From Myxococcales bacterium (GTDB lineage Bacteria > Myxococcota_A > Polyangia > Haliangiales > Haliangiaceae), in assembly GCA_028287135.1 (NCBI GenBank), contig JAQBQE010000029.1, positions 54,488 to 118,487 on the forward strand: a stretch of DNA of 64,000 bases, in the 5' to 3' direction. The stretch's first letter is position 1. Each line of letters starts with the position of its first letter. Positions 44,823 to 57,165 of this stretch are shown one piece after another. The translations under genes were made by a program, and so were the position numbers. Under the pieces are notes generated by a model, which saw nothing but the letters and a program-made list of their open reading frames with translations, made no database searches and was not told the DNA's origin.

Positions 44823-46025
44823 CTATGGGCGCAGCGCTGCGATGCCGGGCAAGTCGACGCCTTGCACGAACTCGAGCGAGGCACCACCACCGGTCGACAC
44901 GTGGGAGACCTTGTCGGCGAGCCCTGCCTGCGCGATCGCCGAGGCAGAGTCACCACCGCCGACCACGGTCAACGCCAGCTTGTTGTCGGCCAGCGCCCGT
45001 GCGATCGCGTTCGTGCCAGCTGCGAACTTCGGTTTCTCGAACACGCCCATCGGGCCGTTCCAGAAGATCGTGCGCGCAGCAGCGAGGACCTTGCGGAAGT
45101 TCTCGATCGTCGCCGGTCCGATATCGAGCGCCATCGCATCGGCCGGGATCGCATCGGTCGCGACGACCTTGCTGCCCTCGGCATCGTCGATGCTCGAGGC
45201 GACCACGACATCGACCGGCAGGTAGACCGTCACCTGCTTCTCGCTCGCCTTGCGCATGAAGTTCCGCGCGTTCGGCAGCCGGTCCTTCTCGACCTTGCTC
45301 TTGCCGACGTTCTTGCCCTGGGCCTCGAGGAACGTGTTGGCCATCGCGCCGCCGATCACGATCGCGTTGACCCGGTCGAGCAGGGCGTCGAGTACCTCGA
45401 TCTTGTCGGAGACCTTCGAGCCGCCGAGCACGGCGACGTACGGGCGATCGACGTCGCCGAGCAGGCGCGACAGGAAATCGATCTCCTTGGCCATCACGAA
45501 GCCCGCACCCTTCTCGGGGACGAACTTCACCATGCCTGCCGTCGAGGCGTGCGCGCGGTGCGCCGTGCCGAACGCGTCGTTGACATAGATGTCAGCGTAC
45601 GACGCGAGCTGCCGCGCAAAGGTCTCGTCGTTCGCTTCCTCACCAGGATGGAAGCGAAGGTTCTCGAGCATCGCGATCTGACCGTCACGCAGGTCGCTGA
45701 CGACCTTGCGCGCGCCGTCACCGACCGGCTCGTCCGCGAGCGTGACGTCGAGCTGCAGGAGCTCTGCGAGCCGCGCCGCGACCGGCTCGAGCGAGAATTC
45801 GGGCTTGACCTGACCGTCGGGACGGCCGAGGTGCGAGCCGATCACGATCCGCGCGCCGCGGTCGATCAGGTGGCGGAGCGTCGGCAGGGTTGCCTGGATC
45901 CGCGCATCGTCGCTGATCTTCTTGGTCGCCTTGTCGATCGGCACGTTGTAGTCGACGCGCACGAAGACACGCTTGCCCTCGACCGGCAGCTCCTCGACAT
46001 GCTTGATGCCGTTCGGCAGTGCCAT
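44823..46025 (-). CDS. pgk: Phosphoglycerate kinase
   Basis: A 400-residue enzyme of normal length from ATG 46025. It shows RVDYNVPID, GSHLGRPDGQ, ENLRFHPGEE and GGGDSASAI motifs. It transfers phosphate from 1,3-bisphosphoglycerate to ADP. It starts 3 bases after the gap stop, so gap and pgk form an operon. Confidence 0.97.
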   Translation of the reverse strand: MALPNGIKHVEELPVEGKRVFVRVDYNVPIDKATKKISDDARIQATLPTLRHLIDRGARIVIGSHLGRPDGQVKPEFSLEPVAARLAELLQLDVTLADEPVGDGARKVVSDLRDGQIAMLENLRFHPGEEANDETFARQLASYADIYVNDAFGTAHRAHASTAGMVKFVPEKGAGFVMAKEIDFLSRLLGDVDRPYVAVLGGSKVSDKIEVLDALLDRVNAIVIGGAMANTFLEAQGKNVGKSKVEKDRLPNARNFMRKASEKQVTVYLPVDVVVASSIDDAEGSKVVATDAIPADAMALDIGPATIENFRKVLAAARTIFWNGPMGVFEKPKFAAGTNAIARALADNKLALTVVGGGDSASAIAQAGLADKVSHVSTGGGASLEFVQGVDLPGIAALRP

Positions 46026-46028
46026 GGC

Positions 46029-47036
<1,008 letters not shown>

Positions 47037-47158
47037 ATGCCGGGGACCCTAGATCGATTCCACGGGCCCTGCCAGGGACAGACTGCGTGTTCCTGGAAGG
47101 GTCCGTCCCATCACGCAGGCTTCCCCTCGACGGACTCCGCCCGTATCGTGAAGTCTCC

Positions 47159-48277
47159 GTGAGTGATCTCCGTCGTCGAGACGCCTTGAAGTGGATCGTC
47201 GCAGGCAGCGCAGGCCTGGTCGGTTGCGCGAGCGAGCGAGGGCGCTCGTCCGCGAGCTCTCCGGTCCTCGCCGTCGCCAAGCTCCCGACGGGACCGACGC
47301 CGTGGCCGACGCCCGACCCGTTCCTGTTCTGTGTTCACCACGACGACGCCTACCCGTTCGGCAACGATCGACTCGGTCCGGCCGCGGAGCTGTCGGGACG
47401 CGAGCTCGGGATGGACTTCGCCGGTCGCGACGGCTGGCGCATGTATCACGGGCGCGATGTTCCGGGATTTCCGGCACACCCGCACCGCGGCTTCGAGACC
47501 GTCACCGTCGTCCGACGTGGCCTGCTCGATCACTCGGACTCGCTCGGCGCGGCCGCGCGCTACGGCGGCGGTGACGTCCAGTGGCTGACCGCCGGTGCGG
47601 GGATCCAGCACGCCGAGATGTTTCCGCTGCTCGATCGGGGAGCGGCAAATCCGGTCGAGCTGTTCCAGATCTGGCTCAACCTACCAGCCGTCGACAAGAT
47701 GGCGCCTCCGCACTTCGCGATGCTGTGGAATCACGCGATCCCACGCCACGTCGCGCGTGATGATGGGGGCCGGACCACGGAGATCACGGTCGTCGCGGGA
47801 GCCCTCGACGGGAAGCGTGCGGCACCACCACCGCCGAGCTCGTGGGCGGCACGCGCGTCGTCCGATGTCGCGATCTGGACGATCAAGATGGCGCCGGGCG
47901 CACGCTGGAATCTGCCGCGCGCGACCCCGGGTGCGCAACGCTGGCTCTATTACTTCACCGGCAACCGGCTCGCGATCGCGGGTCAACGGATCGAGGTCGG
48001 TCACGTCGTCGAGCTCCGCAGCGACGCGGTCGCCCGGATCGATAACGGCGATCTGCCGTCCGAGCTGTTGATGCTCCAGGGCCAGCCGATCGGCGAGCCG
48101 GTGGTCAAGCACGGGCCATTCGTGATGACCACGAAGACGGAGATCCAGCAGGCGATCCGCGATTATCAGGTCACGCGGTTCGGGGGCTGGTCATGGCCGA
48201 GCGATGAACCGGTACATCCGCGCGAGGCGGGACGGTTCGCGCGGCACGCGGACGGATCGATCGACCGGCCGGCGTAG
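47159..48277 (+). CDS. Pirin-family protein with Tat-like lipoprotein signal
   Basis: A 372-residue protein from GTG 47159, which places a twin-arginine signal (DLRRRDALKWIVAGSAGLVG then C) at the N-terminus. Upstream in-frame codons are possible but weaken the signal. The body is a bicupin pirin: FPAHPHRGFETVT (H107, H109) and GIQHAEMF (H151, E153) give the canonical metal site. Pirins are usually cytoplasmic or nuclear quercetinase-like proteins; this one is predicted to be exported after folding. It may act on a phenolic or as a redox sensor in the periplasm. Confidence 0.85.
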   Translation: MSDLRRRDALKWIVAGSAGLVGCASERGRSSASSPVLAVAKLPTGPTPWPTPDPFLFCVHHDDAYPFGNDRLGPAAELSGRELGMDFAGRDGWRMYHGRDVPGFPAHPHRGFETVTVVRRGLLDHSDSLGAAARYGGGDVQWLTAGAGIQHAEMFPLLDRGAANPVELFQIWLNLPAVDKMAPPHFAMLWNHAIPRHVARDDGGRTTEITVVAGALDGKRAAPPPPSSWAARASSDVAIWTIKMAPGARWNLPRATPGAQRWLYYFTGNRLAIAGQRIEVGHVVELRSDAVARIDNGDLPSELLMLQGQPIGEPVVKHGPFVMTTKTEIQQAIRDYQVTRFGGWSWPSDEPVHPREAGRFARHADGSIDRPA

Positions 48278-48300
48278 GTGCCCGGAGGCACCCGCCAGGG

Positions 48301-48489
48301 CTACGCGACCTGCTGGGACGCGAGCTGCTGCTTGTCGTTGGTACGAGCGATCTTGGTGGTCACTTCGCTGATGAGCTCGGTGGCCAGTGCAACGATCTGC
48401 TTCTCGTCGAAGCCCTGCGCCTCGAGGTCACGGTAGATCGACTTTGCGAGGATCTTCACCGCGCGGGTCTTGGCTTCACGATCAGTCAT
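48301..48489 (-). CDS. Small helical protein, function unknown
   Basis: A 62-residue acidic/basic helical protein from ATG 48489 (an upstream ATG at 48516 is also possible). The sequence (REAKTRAVKILAKSIYRDL then EAQGFDEKQIVALATELISE) is amphipathic and conserved-looking. No family is recognised. Confidence 0.65.
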   Translation of the reverse strand: MTDREAKTRAVKILAKSIYRDLEAQGFDEKQIVALATELISEVTTKIARTNDKQQLASQQVA

Positions 48490-48695
48490 GGGACGGACCG
48501 AGTCATCAGCACTACCCATGCCACGCGCACATGTGCCGATCTGCCACGCCAAGTCGGCGAAATCCCGAGCCCAAACGTCCGCGTATGAACCACGGTGGAT
48601 CGAAGTTCACCCACTCAGGTGTGTAGCCGGTCGCCGGGTGCGAAGCAGGCTACGCACACGGTCGGACCAATCGACTCGATCCGAGGTCGGGAGCA

Positions 48696-50225
48696 TCAGT
48701 GCCGTTCGAGGCCGAAGAAGCCGCGGATCTTGCCAACGAGGTCCTGCTTCGCGGTCTCCATCCGGTTGCGACGCACCTCGTCACGTTCGTCGCGCGCGGC
48801 GGTCAACGCGGTGCGCCGTGCGATCAGGGTCTCGGCGATCTGCTCCGCCATCGCCGGCGTCTCGCGAAGGATCCGCTCGAACGCGGGCTTGTCGATCCGG
48901 TAGGTGATGAGGTCGCTCGTCGCGAGGACGGTGGCGGTTCGCGCCTCGCCGGTCATCAAGGACATCTCGCCGAAGAACTGGCCGTCGGTGAGCGTCGCCA
49001 GGTCGCGCTGCTCGGCGCCCGTTCCAATCCGTACCGTCGCGGTACCGCGGACGAGCATGTACAGCCCCTCGTCCTTGTCGCCTTCCCGGGTCACCGCCTC
49101 GCCAGCAGCAAACGGCATGTAGACGAGCTGGCTCGCGAGCTCCTCGCGCTGCGACGCGGGCAACCCGGAGAACAGGTCCACCGAGGACAGCGCCTTCATG
49201 CGCGACCCCATCTCGTCCTCGGCCTTGCGCTGCGCGCGCTCCGGTGTCTCGTGGGTCAGGAACACCGAGCTTGCGGGGATCGAGAGCGGGATCCCGGCCC
49301 GACGCAGCGCGAACCAGATGCGCACGCGCACATCACTGTCGGTCCCGTCGTCGACATTCAGATCGGTCAGCCAGTAGCGAACCGCGTAGACGCCGAAGCT
49401 GTCGCGGACGCCGAAGAACAGCACGTTCGGCGCCGGCATCGCCGCGACGCGCGGGATTGGATTCTTGAGCGCGGCGGTCACCGACGTCAGGACCTCGGTC
49501 GGCGCCGTCCGGAAGTCGACGAAGAACTCGACGTGTCGACGCAGCAACGTCGGTTCGCCGAGTCGACGACCGAGGATCGTGACCTGACTCTTGACCAGGT
49601 TGCCGTTCGGGATGATCACGGTCTCCCAGTTGCGGGTCTCGATCGCGGTGTAGCGCCAGCGGATCTCGACGACGCGCCCGATCGGTTGACCCGGGCCGAG
49701 CGTGATCCAGTCGCCGACGGAGACGGACTTGTCCATCTGCACCGACAGCCCACCCATGATGTTGCCGAGCGTGTCCTGCAGCGAGAACCCGATCACGGCA
49801 GTCAGCACCGCGCTCGTGGTGATCAAGCCGGCCACCGCGAACCCGGCACGCTTGCCGACGATGATGAACACCACGAGCACGGCGACCCCGGTGAGCAGGT
49901 CGATCATGATCCGCGGCAGCGTGAAGCCGAGCCGCGGGAGCCCGACGCGGAACACGGCGGTCATTCCGAGCGAGACGATCGCGAGCAACTCGAAGGCGAG
50001 GGCGATTAGCTCCGCGACGTGCGGGTCGTAGTCGTACGTGGTCTGCGCCGCGGCGACGACCACCGCGATCAGGTGACCGACGATCAGTGTGCTCGCGGCA
50101 CGCAGGTGATAGTGCTCGACGCGGGTCTCGCGCCGGACCAGCGCGACCGTGACGAGGTACGCGAGGACGACGAACAGCGTGCGTGCCGCCCACAGCTGCT
50201 CGACGAGGGCGCTCGGAAATCCCAC
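48696..50225 (-). CDS. MscS-type mechanosensitive channel with cyclic-nucleotide-binding domain
   Basis: A 509-residue protein from GTG 50225. The first ~150 residues carry about five membrane helices, followed by the MscS core (GFSLQDTLGNIMGGL, VSVGDWITLG, WETVIIPNGNLVKSQV) and its beta/alpha domain. Residues about 355-475 are a cNMP-binding domain (FAAGEAVTREGDKDEGLYML, GQFFGEMSLMTGEARTATV). This is the bCNG arrangement, known to gate on cyclic nucleotides rather than tension in studied cases. A basic helical tail ends the protein. Confidence 0.92.
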   Translation of the reverse strand: MGFPSALVEQLWAARTLFVVLAYLVTVALVRRETRVEHYHLRAASTLIVGHLIAVVVAAAQTTYDYDPHVAELIALAFELLAIVSLGMTAVFRVGLPRLGFTLPRIMIDLLTGVAVLVVFIIVGKRAGFAVAGLITTSAVLTAVIGFSLQDTLGNIMGGLSVQMDKSVSVGDWITLGPGQPIGRVVEIRWRYTAIETRNWETVIIPNGNLVKSQVTILGRRLGEPTLLRRHVEFFVDFRTAPTEVLTSVTAALKNPIPRVAAMPAPNVLFFGVRDSFGVYAVRYWLTDLNVDDGTDSDVRVRIWFALRRAGIPLSIPASSVFLTHETPERAQRKAEDEMGSRMKALSSVDLFSGLPASQREELASQLVYMPFAAGEAVTREGDKDEGLYMLVRGTATVRIGTGAEQRDLATLTDGQFFGEMSLMTGEARTATVLATSDLITYRIDKPAFERILRETPAMAEQIAETLIARRTALTAARDERDEVRRNRMETAKQDLVGKIRGFFGLERH

Positions 50226-50278
50226 GCGCCGATACTAGCTCAGCCGGCTCAGCGCGTCGGCACCCAGCGGCTCCAGCG

Positions 50279-51226
50279 TCACTTGCGCTTCGTCGGCACC
50301 GCTGCGAGCGCCTTGGCGCCGGCGTCGGTCCCGAGGAACGTCCACAGCAGTGCGGTGACCGCGAGATCATGAGCGCGGCAGGTCGCGCGCGACGTCACCC
50401 GTGCGAACGGAATACCCGGCTTGTCGGCGGCGGCGTGCCACGCGAGCTCGCCCTTGTCGTTCTCGCTGATCGTCAGCTTGTCGGCCGTGAACGCGGCGCG
50501 CGTCGCATCGTCATCGCGCTTGATCTCGAGGACGTGCTTGCCGGGCTCGGCGGCCGTGACCGTGACCTTGTTCGGATCGAACGCACCCTTCGCGCTGAAC
50601 ACCGGGCGTGGATCGTCGCGGAGCTTCGCCGCGATCCGCTCGCCGGTGGCACCCCGCGCATCCCACGCGCGGAGGTCCGCGGCGCCCTGGACGTAGAGCT
50701 TGGTCGCGCCATCGAGCGTCTCGATCCCGACCTTGTGCTGGATCAGCGGCGCGGCGATCACCAGCGCGCCGAACCACGCGAGGCGCTCGTCCGTGTCGGC
50801 ACCCGTGACCGTGCCGAGCGGCGTCTTCGTGCCGCCGCGCGCGTGCACGACCTCGCCGCCCGGGCCAACGGTGATCTCCCAGTCGAGGCGGGGCAGGGTG
50901 AACGTCCCGCCCTTGCGCTGGACGATGTTCCACGGCTGCTTTGTTCCGGCGCCGAGCTCGATCTCGGTCGCCGTGATCGTGCCAGTCAGCCCGCACGGGC
51001 CCTCGAGCTTGGTGCCGTCGCCGCTCGCGAGCAGGAGCTCGCCGTTGGTGTCGGTCCAGCGCAGCTTGGGCACGTCGCCGGTCGGGGCCGGCGTCGGGAC
51101 CGGGGTTGCCGGCGTGGCCTTGGTGGTGTCGGCGGTCCGGGTGCCCGACGCGGCACCCTCCTTCGACGTCTTGGACTTGCACGCGGTGAGCAATGCGAGA
51201 CACGCGACGAGCGCGATCCGGATCAT
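50279..51226 (-). CDS. Lipoprotein of unknown function
   Basis: A 315-residue protein from ATG 51226 with lipoprotein signal (LVACLALLTACKSK) and a Thr/Pro/Ala linker to about residue 50. The mature region is beta-rich (LRWTDTNGELLLASGDG, LPRLDWEITVGPGGEVVHA, GGTKTPLGTV). I recognise no family. It is divergent from the L,D-transpeptidase gene at 51415 with 188 bases between them. Confidence 0.72.
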   Translation of the reverse strand: MIRIALVACLALLTACKSKTSKEGAASGTRTADTTKATPATPVPTPAPTGDVPKLRWTDTNGELLLASGDGTKLEGPCGLTGTITATEIELGAGTKQPWNIVQRKGGTFTLPRLDWEITVGPGGEVVHARGGTKTPLGTVTGADTDERLAWFGALVIAAPLIQHKVGIETLDGATKLYVQGAADLRAWDARGATGERIAAKLRDDPRPVFSAKGAFDPNKVTVTAAEPGKHVLEIKRDDDATRAAFTADKLTISENDKGELAWHAAADKPGIPFARVTSRATCRAHDLAVTALLWTFLGTDAGAKALAAVPTKRK

Positions 51227-51414
51227 GCGGCGAGCATCGCACGACCTGCCACGGGTCCGTCGACACCGGCGTCGCCGAGCGAGCTGGCTACTCCGGTCGC
51301 GACGAGGTGCCAGCCTCGCACTGGCCACCCGAGTTGCCACTCGAACTATCGCGACCTTGCACGCGTGTGCGCGAACCGCACAAGGGATCGTCGTTTGCAC
51401 GAGGACGCGTCGCC

Positions 51415-52731
51415 GTGCAGCACCTCCGCTATCTCGCAGTTCTCCTCGCATTCACTTCATGTGCAGACGACGGGGCGATGCCCGACGAGACCGATCTCCC
51501 CGGTGGCGATCTGCCGCTCGGCGACGTCTCCGCCGAGGACATGAAGGCCGACGGTCAGTGGGGCTCTGCACTCGACTGCAAGCCGCTGCCGATGGTGCCC
51601 GCGCTCGCGAACCCGAAGATCACGCTGTCGATCGACGGCCTGACCCTGCACCTCACCGACGCCGCGAGCGGCTATGACCGGGTGTTCCCGGTCGGCCCCG
51701 GCCAGATCGAGACCGACCCGACCAGCGGCGAGTTCCGTGAGTCGCTGTCGTATTTCCCGATCGCGAGCACCGGCCGCAGCGACTTCCAGATCACACCGTC
51801 GACGATCCAGCCGTGCAAGACGTGGTGGACCGATCCGGCGACCGGCATCAAGACGCCGGTGTTCGCGGGCCTGCCGTTCCTCAGCTTCTACGGCAATTAC
51901 GCGATCCACGGGCCGGTCGACAACTATCGCGCGCCCAACGGTGGCTCGCTCCGCCGCGGTTACGTCTCGCACGGCTGCTTCCGCATGGAGGCCGCCGACA
52001 TCCTCGAGGTCTATGCGCGGATCAAGGGCGTCGCCAAGGTCCCGGTGCACCTCCAGCGTGAGCCCGAGAAGAAGCCCGAAGGCACCAAGCTCGATCTTGC
52101 CACCAAGTGGATCGGTGCTGCCTGCACGCAGAGCGCGGACTGCAACTTCCCGAACGGCTTCTGCGCGACCAACAAGCTGACCCAGCGCGGCTACTGCAGC
52201 GCGCGCTGCACCGCGTACTGCGCCGACAAGCCGGGCTACCCGTCGACGTTCTGCATCGCGGATCCGAATGCAGCGGGCCAGGGCATGTGCGTCGCCAAGG
52301 CGACCCCGACGAACTTCGAGTGCCGCCCGTACGATCACCTCGGTGTCGCGACGCTCGCGCGCTTCAACCAGCCGACCGTGACCGCCAACGTCTGCGTGCC
52401 GAAGTCGCCGGGCTGGGTCGGCGATCACTGCTTCGCGAGCTCGGACTGCTCGTCGGGGACGACCTGCAAGGGGGCAACGGCGCTGACCGCCGGCGTCTGC
52501 ACGATGTCGTGCGATCGCTACTGCGCCGATCAGCCGGGCTACGCCGACACGTTCTGCGCGGCCGTCCCCCAGCTCGGCACCGGCGGCAGCTGCCTGCGCC
52601 AGTGCACGCCGAGCTCGAACGCAGCGGAGTGCCCGAGCGACATGGCGTGCGTGACCACCGCGCGCAACGGCGATCCGGCGACCAAGAAGTCGGTGTGCCG
52701 CCCGACGACCGGCACCGTCGTCACTCAGTAG
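51415..52731 (+). CDS. L,D-transpeptidase (YkuD) lipoprotein with two Cys-rich modules
   Basis: A 438-residue protein from GTG 51415 with a lipoprotein signal (LAVLLAFTSCADD). The YkuD catalytic motif is IHGPVDNYR (around residue 164) followed by SHGCFRME, with the nucleophile Cys at residue 188; it forms 3-3 crosslinks or attaches lipoproteins to peptidoglycan. Residues about 230-425 hold two similar Cys-rich modules (ACTQSADCNFPNGFC... and CFASSDCSSGTTCKG...), each followed by a CxxYCADxPGYxxTFC unit. These look like disulfide-rich binding domains. The Cys modules are absent from standard YkuD enzymes. Confidence 0.88.
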   Translation: MQHLRYLAVLLAFTSCADDGAMPDETDLPGGDLPLGDVSAEDMKADGQWGSALDCKPLPMVPALANPKITLSIDGLTLHLTDAASGYDRVFPVGPGQIETDPTSGEFRESLSYFPIASTGRSDFQITPSTIQPCKTWWTDPATGIKTPVFAGLPFLSFYGNYAIHGPVDNYRAPNGGSLRRGYVSHGCFRMEAADILEVYARIKGVAKVPVHLQREPEKKPEGTKLDLATKWIGAACTQSADCNFPNGFCATNKLTQRGYCSARCTAYCADKPGYPSTFCIADPNAAGQGMCVAKATPTNFECRPYDHLGVATLARFNQPTVTANVCVPKSPGWVGDHCFASSDCSSGTTCKGATALTAGVCTMSCDRYCADQPGYADTFCAAVPQLGTGGSCLRQCTPSSNAAECPSDMACVTTARNGDPATKKSVCRPTTGTVVTQ

Positions 52732-52734
52732 CCT

Positions 52735-52882
52735 CGCTCCGCGAGAGCGGCGAGCTACGTCGCGCTGCACGGAGCCGACGCGGACCACCGAAGCGTGCGG
52801 TGTGCTGACGCCGAACGGCTGGACCGCCGAGCCATGCACGACCGCACACCCGTTCCTGATCCGCTCGCCCGCGCTGCCCTGA
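52735..52882 (+). pseudogene. Possible frameshifted remnant after the L,D-transpeptidase
   Basis: In a different frame from the preceding gene, the codons up to TGA at 52880-52882 read as a Cys-containing peptide (CTEPTRTTEACGVLTPNGWT then AEPCTTAHPF) resembling the Cys-rich style of the L,D-transpeptidase tail. There is no clear start. It may be a decayed gene fragment or a lost extension of the upstream gene. Confidence 0.3.
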
Positions 52883-52888
52883 GTCCGC

Positions 52889-54499
52889 TCAGCGCAGGAG
52901 CGCAGGCGTCATCACGCTGCTGCGGCACTGCCAGTTGAAGCTGCGCACGCGACCGACCTCACCGCGGCTCTTGAGGCCCGCGACGAGCTGGTCCGCGGCC
53001 GTGCGGAGCGCCGCATCGGTCTTGCCGGTCGACGCCCAGGCGAGCGCGACGACGTACGCGGACTCGCCCCAGTGCTCGTCGAAGTCATCGGCGACATCAC
53101 CGGCGGCGCCGACGCCCATCCAGTACAGCGGGCGTCCCGTCGAGTCGCGGCCATCGCGGGCGATGATCTTGCCCAGGCGGCCGAGCGACGCGCGGACCTC
53201 GGTGGCACGCGCTCCGCCGACACGACGCGCGTGGGCGTCGAGTGCGTCCGCGAGGATCGCGCTCATCCAAGGGCTGCAGCCAGCGTTGCCGTAGCTCTCG
53301 CCGTGCGCGCCCGCGGTGTGCGCGAAGCAGCGTGCGGAGGTGTCGGTGCTCTGCCCGTAGCGCTGCGCGACCTGCGTCGCGAGATACGCCGTGACGGCCG
53401 TGTCTGCGCGCGCGCCGATCGCTGCAGCCTTGTCATCGGTGACGCGTGCGGCCCACTCGTGGGCGAGTAGCGCGAACCCGGCATGACGCTCGGTCCAGAA
53501 CTGATCCGCGCCGTTGTAGCTCGGGTTGAACATCCCGGCGACGCGCGCGGAGATGGCCTCGGCTGCCTCGCGGAACCGGTCGTCGCCGGTCAGCAGGTAG
53601 TGGAGCGCCATGCCCTGGCTGTAGTGGTACTTGAGGTCGGTCTGCGCGGTCGGCACGGCGATGTTCGTCGTCATGCCGTTCGAGATCGTCATGCCGGCGC
53701 GATACAGCGATGCCTCGCGATACGCGGACTCGAGCGGCGAGAGATCGCCGGTGATCGCGTAGCCGCGATACATCGAGGTTGCGCGGTCGAACAGCCAGAC
53801 CTCGCGGTCGGCCGAGCCGGCGAGGAACGCGCTGGTGTTCCACTGCGAGTAATTGCAGATCGAGGCCCACGCATCGAGCGGGGTGCCTGCGACCTCGGCC
53901 TGCGGGATCACCGGGCCGAACACGGTGCTCGCGGCGAGCAGGCTCGCGGGCAGCCGGACCCACACCTTGGGACGGATCGCATTGCCCGAGCCGGTGGTCG
54001 TGGTCTCGACCGCGGCCATCGTGAGACCGGTGGCGCCAGCGACGCCGACATCGACGGTCAGCGTGGGGTTGGTGGTGACGTCGACATCGACCTGGACCTG
54101 AACGCTCATCAGGCTGCCGTCGCCATACGTGGCGAGCGCTCGGCGAGCAGCGGGAAGGTCGGTCGTGCCGGCGGTGATCTTGATCTGGGCGGGGTCGGTG
54201 ATCGCGCCCGCTGCGAACGGGATCGCGAAGTTCACGCGCTGGACGCCGGTGACGCCGTTCGGGACGAGGGTGGCCGTGAACGATGCCGGGGCCGGGGGCG
54301 TGGTGCCGTCGCCGTCGCCCGTGCCGTCGCCATCGCCTTCACCGGGCCCACCGTCGGGCACGGGCTCGCCCATGTATGGATCGCCTGGATCGGCGGGGTT
54401 CTCACTGTTTTCCGTTGTGGTGCAGGCGCACGCACCTGCCGCGAACGCGGTGGCGAACAGGAGGGTGGTGGCTCGATCGAAGAAGTGTGAGTCGCTCAT
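52889..54499 (-). CDS. Large secreted lipoprotein with all-alpha C-terminal domain
   Basis: A 536-residue protein from ATG 54499. The signal (TAFAAGACACTTTE) has a lipobox; a Gly/Asp/Pro-rich linker to about residue 70 follows. Residues 75-190 are beta-rich (VQRVNFAIPFAAG, VQVQVDVDVTTNPTLTVDV). The C-terminal ~300 residues form helix pairs (YSQGMALHYLLTGDDRF, GFALLAHEWAARV, WMSAILADALDAHARR) as in an (alpha/alpha)6 barrel of sugar-active enzymes, but catalytic residues cannot be assigned. The function is unknown. Confidence 0.75.
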   Translation of the reverse strand: MSDSHFFDRATTLLFATAFAAGACACTTTENSENPADPGDPYMGEPVPDGGPGEGDGDGTGDGDGTTPPAPASFTATLVPNGVTGVQRVNFAIPFAAGAITDPAQIKITAGTTDLPAARRALATYGDGSLMSVQVQVDVDVTTNPTLTVDVGVAGATGLTMAAVETTTTGSGNAIRPKVWVRLPASLLAASTVFGPVIPQAEVAGTPLDAWASICNYSQWNTSAFLAGSADREVWLFDRATSMYRGYAITGDLSPLESAYREASLYRAGMTISNGMTTNIAVPTAQTDLKYHYSQGMALHYLLTGDDRFREAAEAISARVAGMFNPSYNGADQFWTERHAGFALLAHEWAARVTDDKAAAIGARADTAVTAYLATQVAQRYGQSTDTSARCFAHTAGAHGESYGNAGCSPWMSAILADALDAHARRVGGARATEVRASLGRLGKIIARDGRDSTGRPLYWMGVGAAGDVADDFDEHWGESAYVVALAWASTGKTDAALRTAADQLVAGLKSRGEVGRVRSFNWQCRSSVMTPALLR

Positions 54500-54807
54500 C
54501 GCCGAACAAGCTGAAGCGGTTCGCGCCCAAAATCTTCATGGTCGCGCGTGGTTGTTTGCCTACAAGAAAACTCAGGAGCTGCGACGAGGATCAGTGCCGT
54601 CGTCTGTTGTCAGCGATCGAACGAACCCGATCGTGGGTGATCACGTTTCTCGACGAGCGAATGCGCACAGTGATCGTCGAGCGGGGACGCGCTCCGAGGA
54701 ATTCCGATCACCGAAAGAAGAATGCCACCCCGGTTTCCGACGACGACTCAGATCCGGCCGGCTGCAACACCTACATGATCGAGCGCTGCTCACGCGCCGA
54801 AACGAAC
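54500..54807. other. Non-coding region upstream of the 52.9 kb lipoprotein
   Basis: About 310 bases with slightly lower GC than the surroundings and no convincing gene on either strand. It probably holds the promoter and leader of the lipoprotein gene. No clear motif is seen. Confidence 0.5.
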
Positions 54808-54835
54808 AACGGCCGCGATGTGAATCGCGGCCGTT
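54808..54835 (-). terminator. Intrinsic terminator of the rpoD operon
   Basis: A perfect 11-bp stem (AACGGCCGCGA/TCGCGGCCGTT) with a 6-base loop, 27 bases downstream of the rpoD stop on its strand, followed by a GTTCGTTT tract. Confidence 0.85.
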
Positions 54836-54862
54836 GATCACACAGCTCTCGCTGCGTTCTGA

Positions 54863-57163
<2,301 letters not shown>

Positions 57164-57165
57164 GT

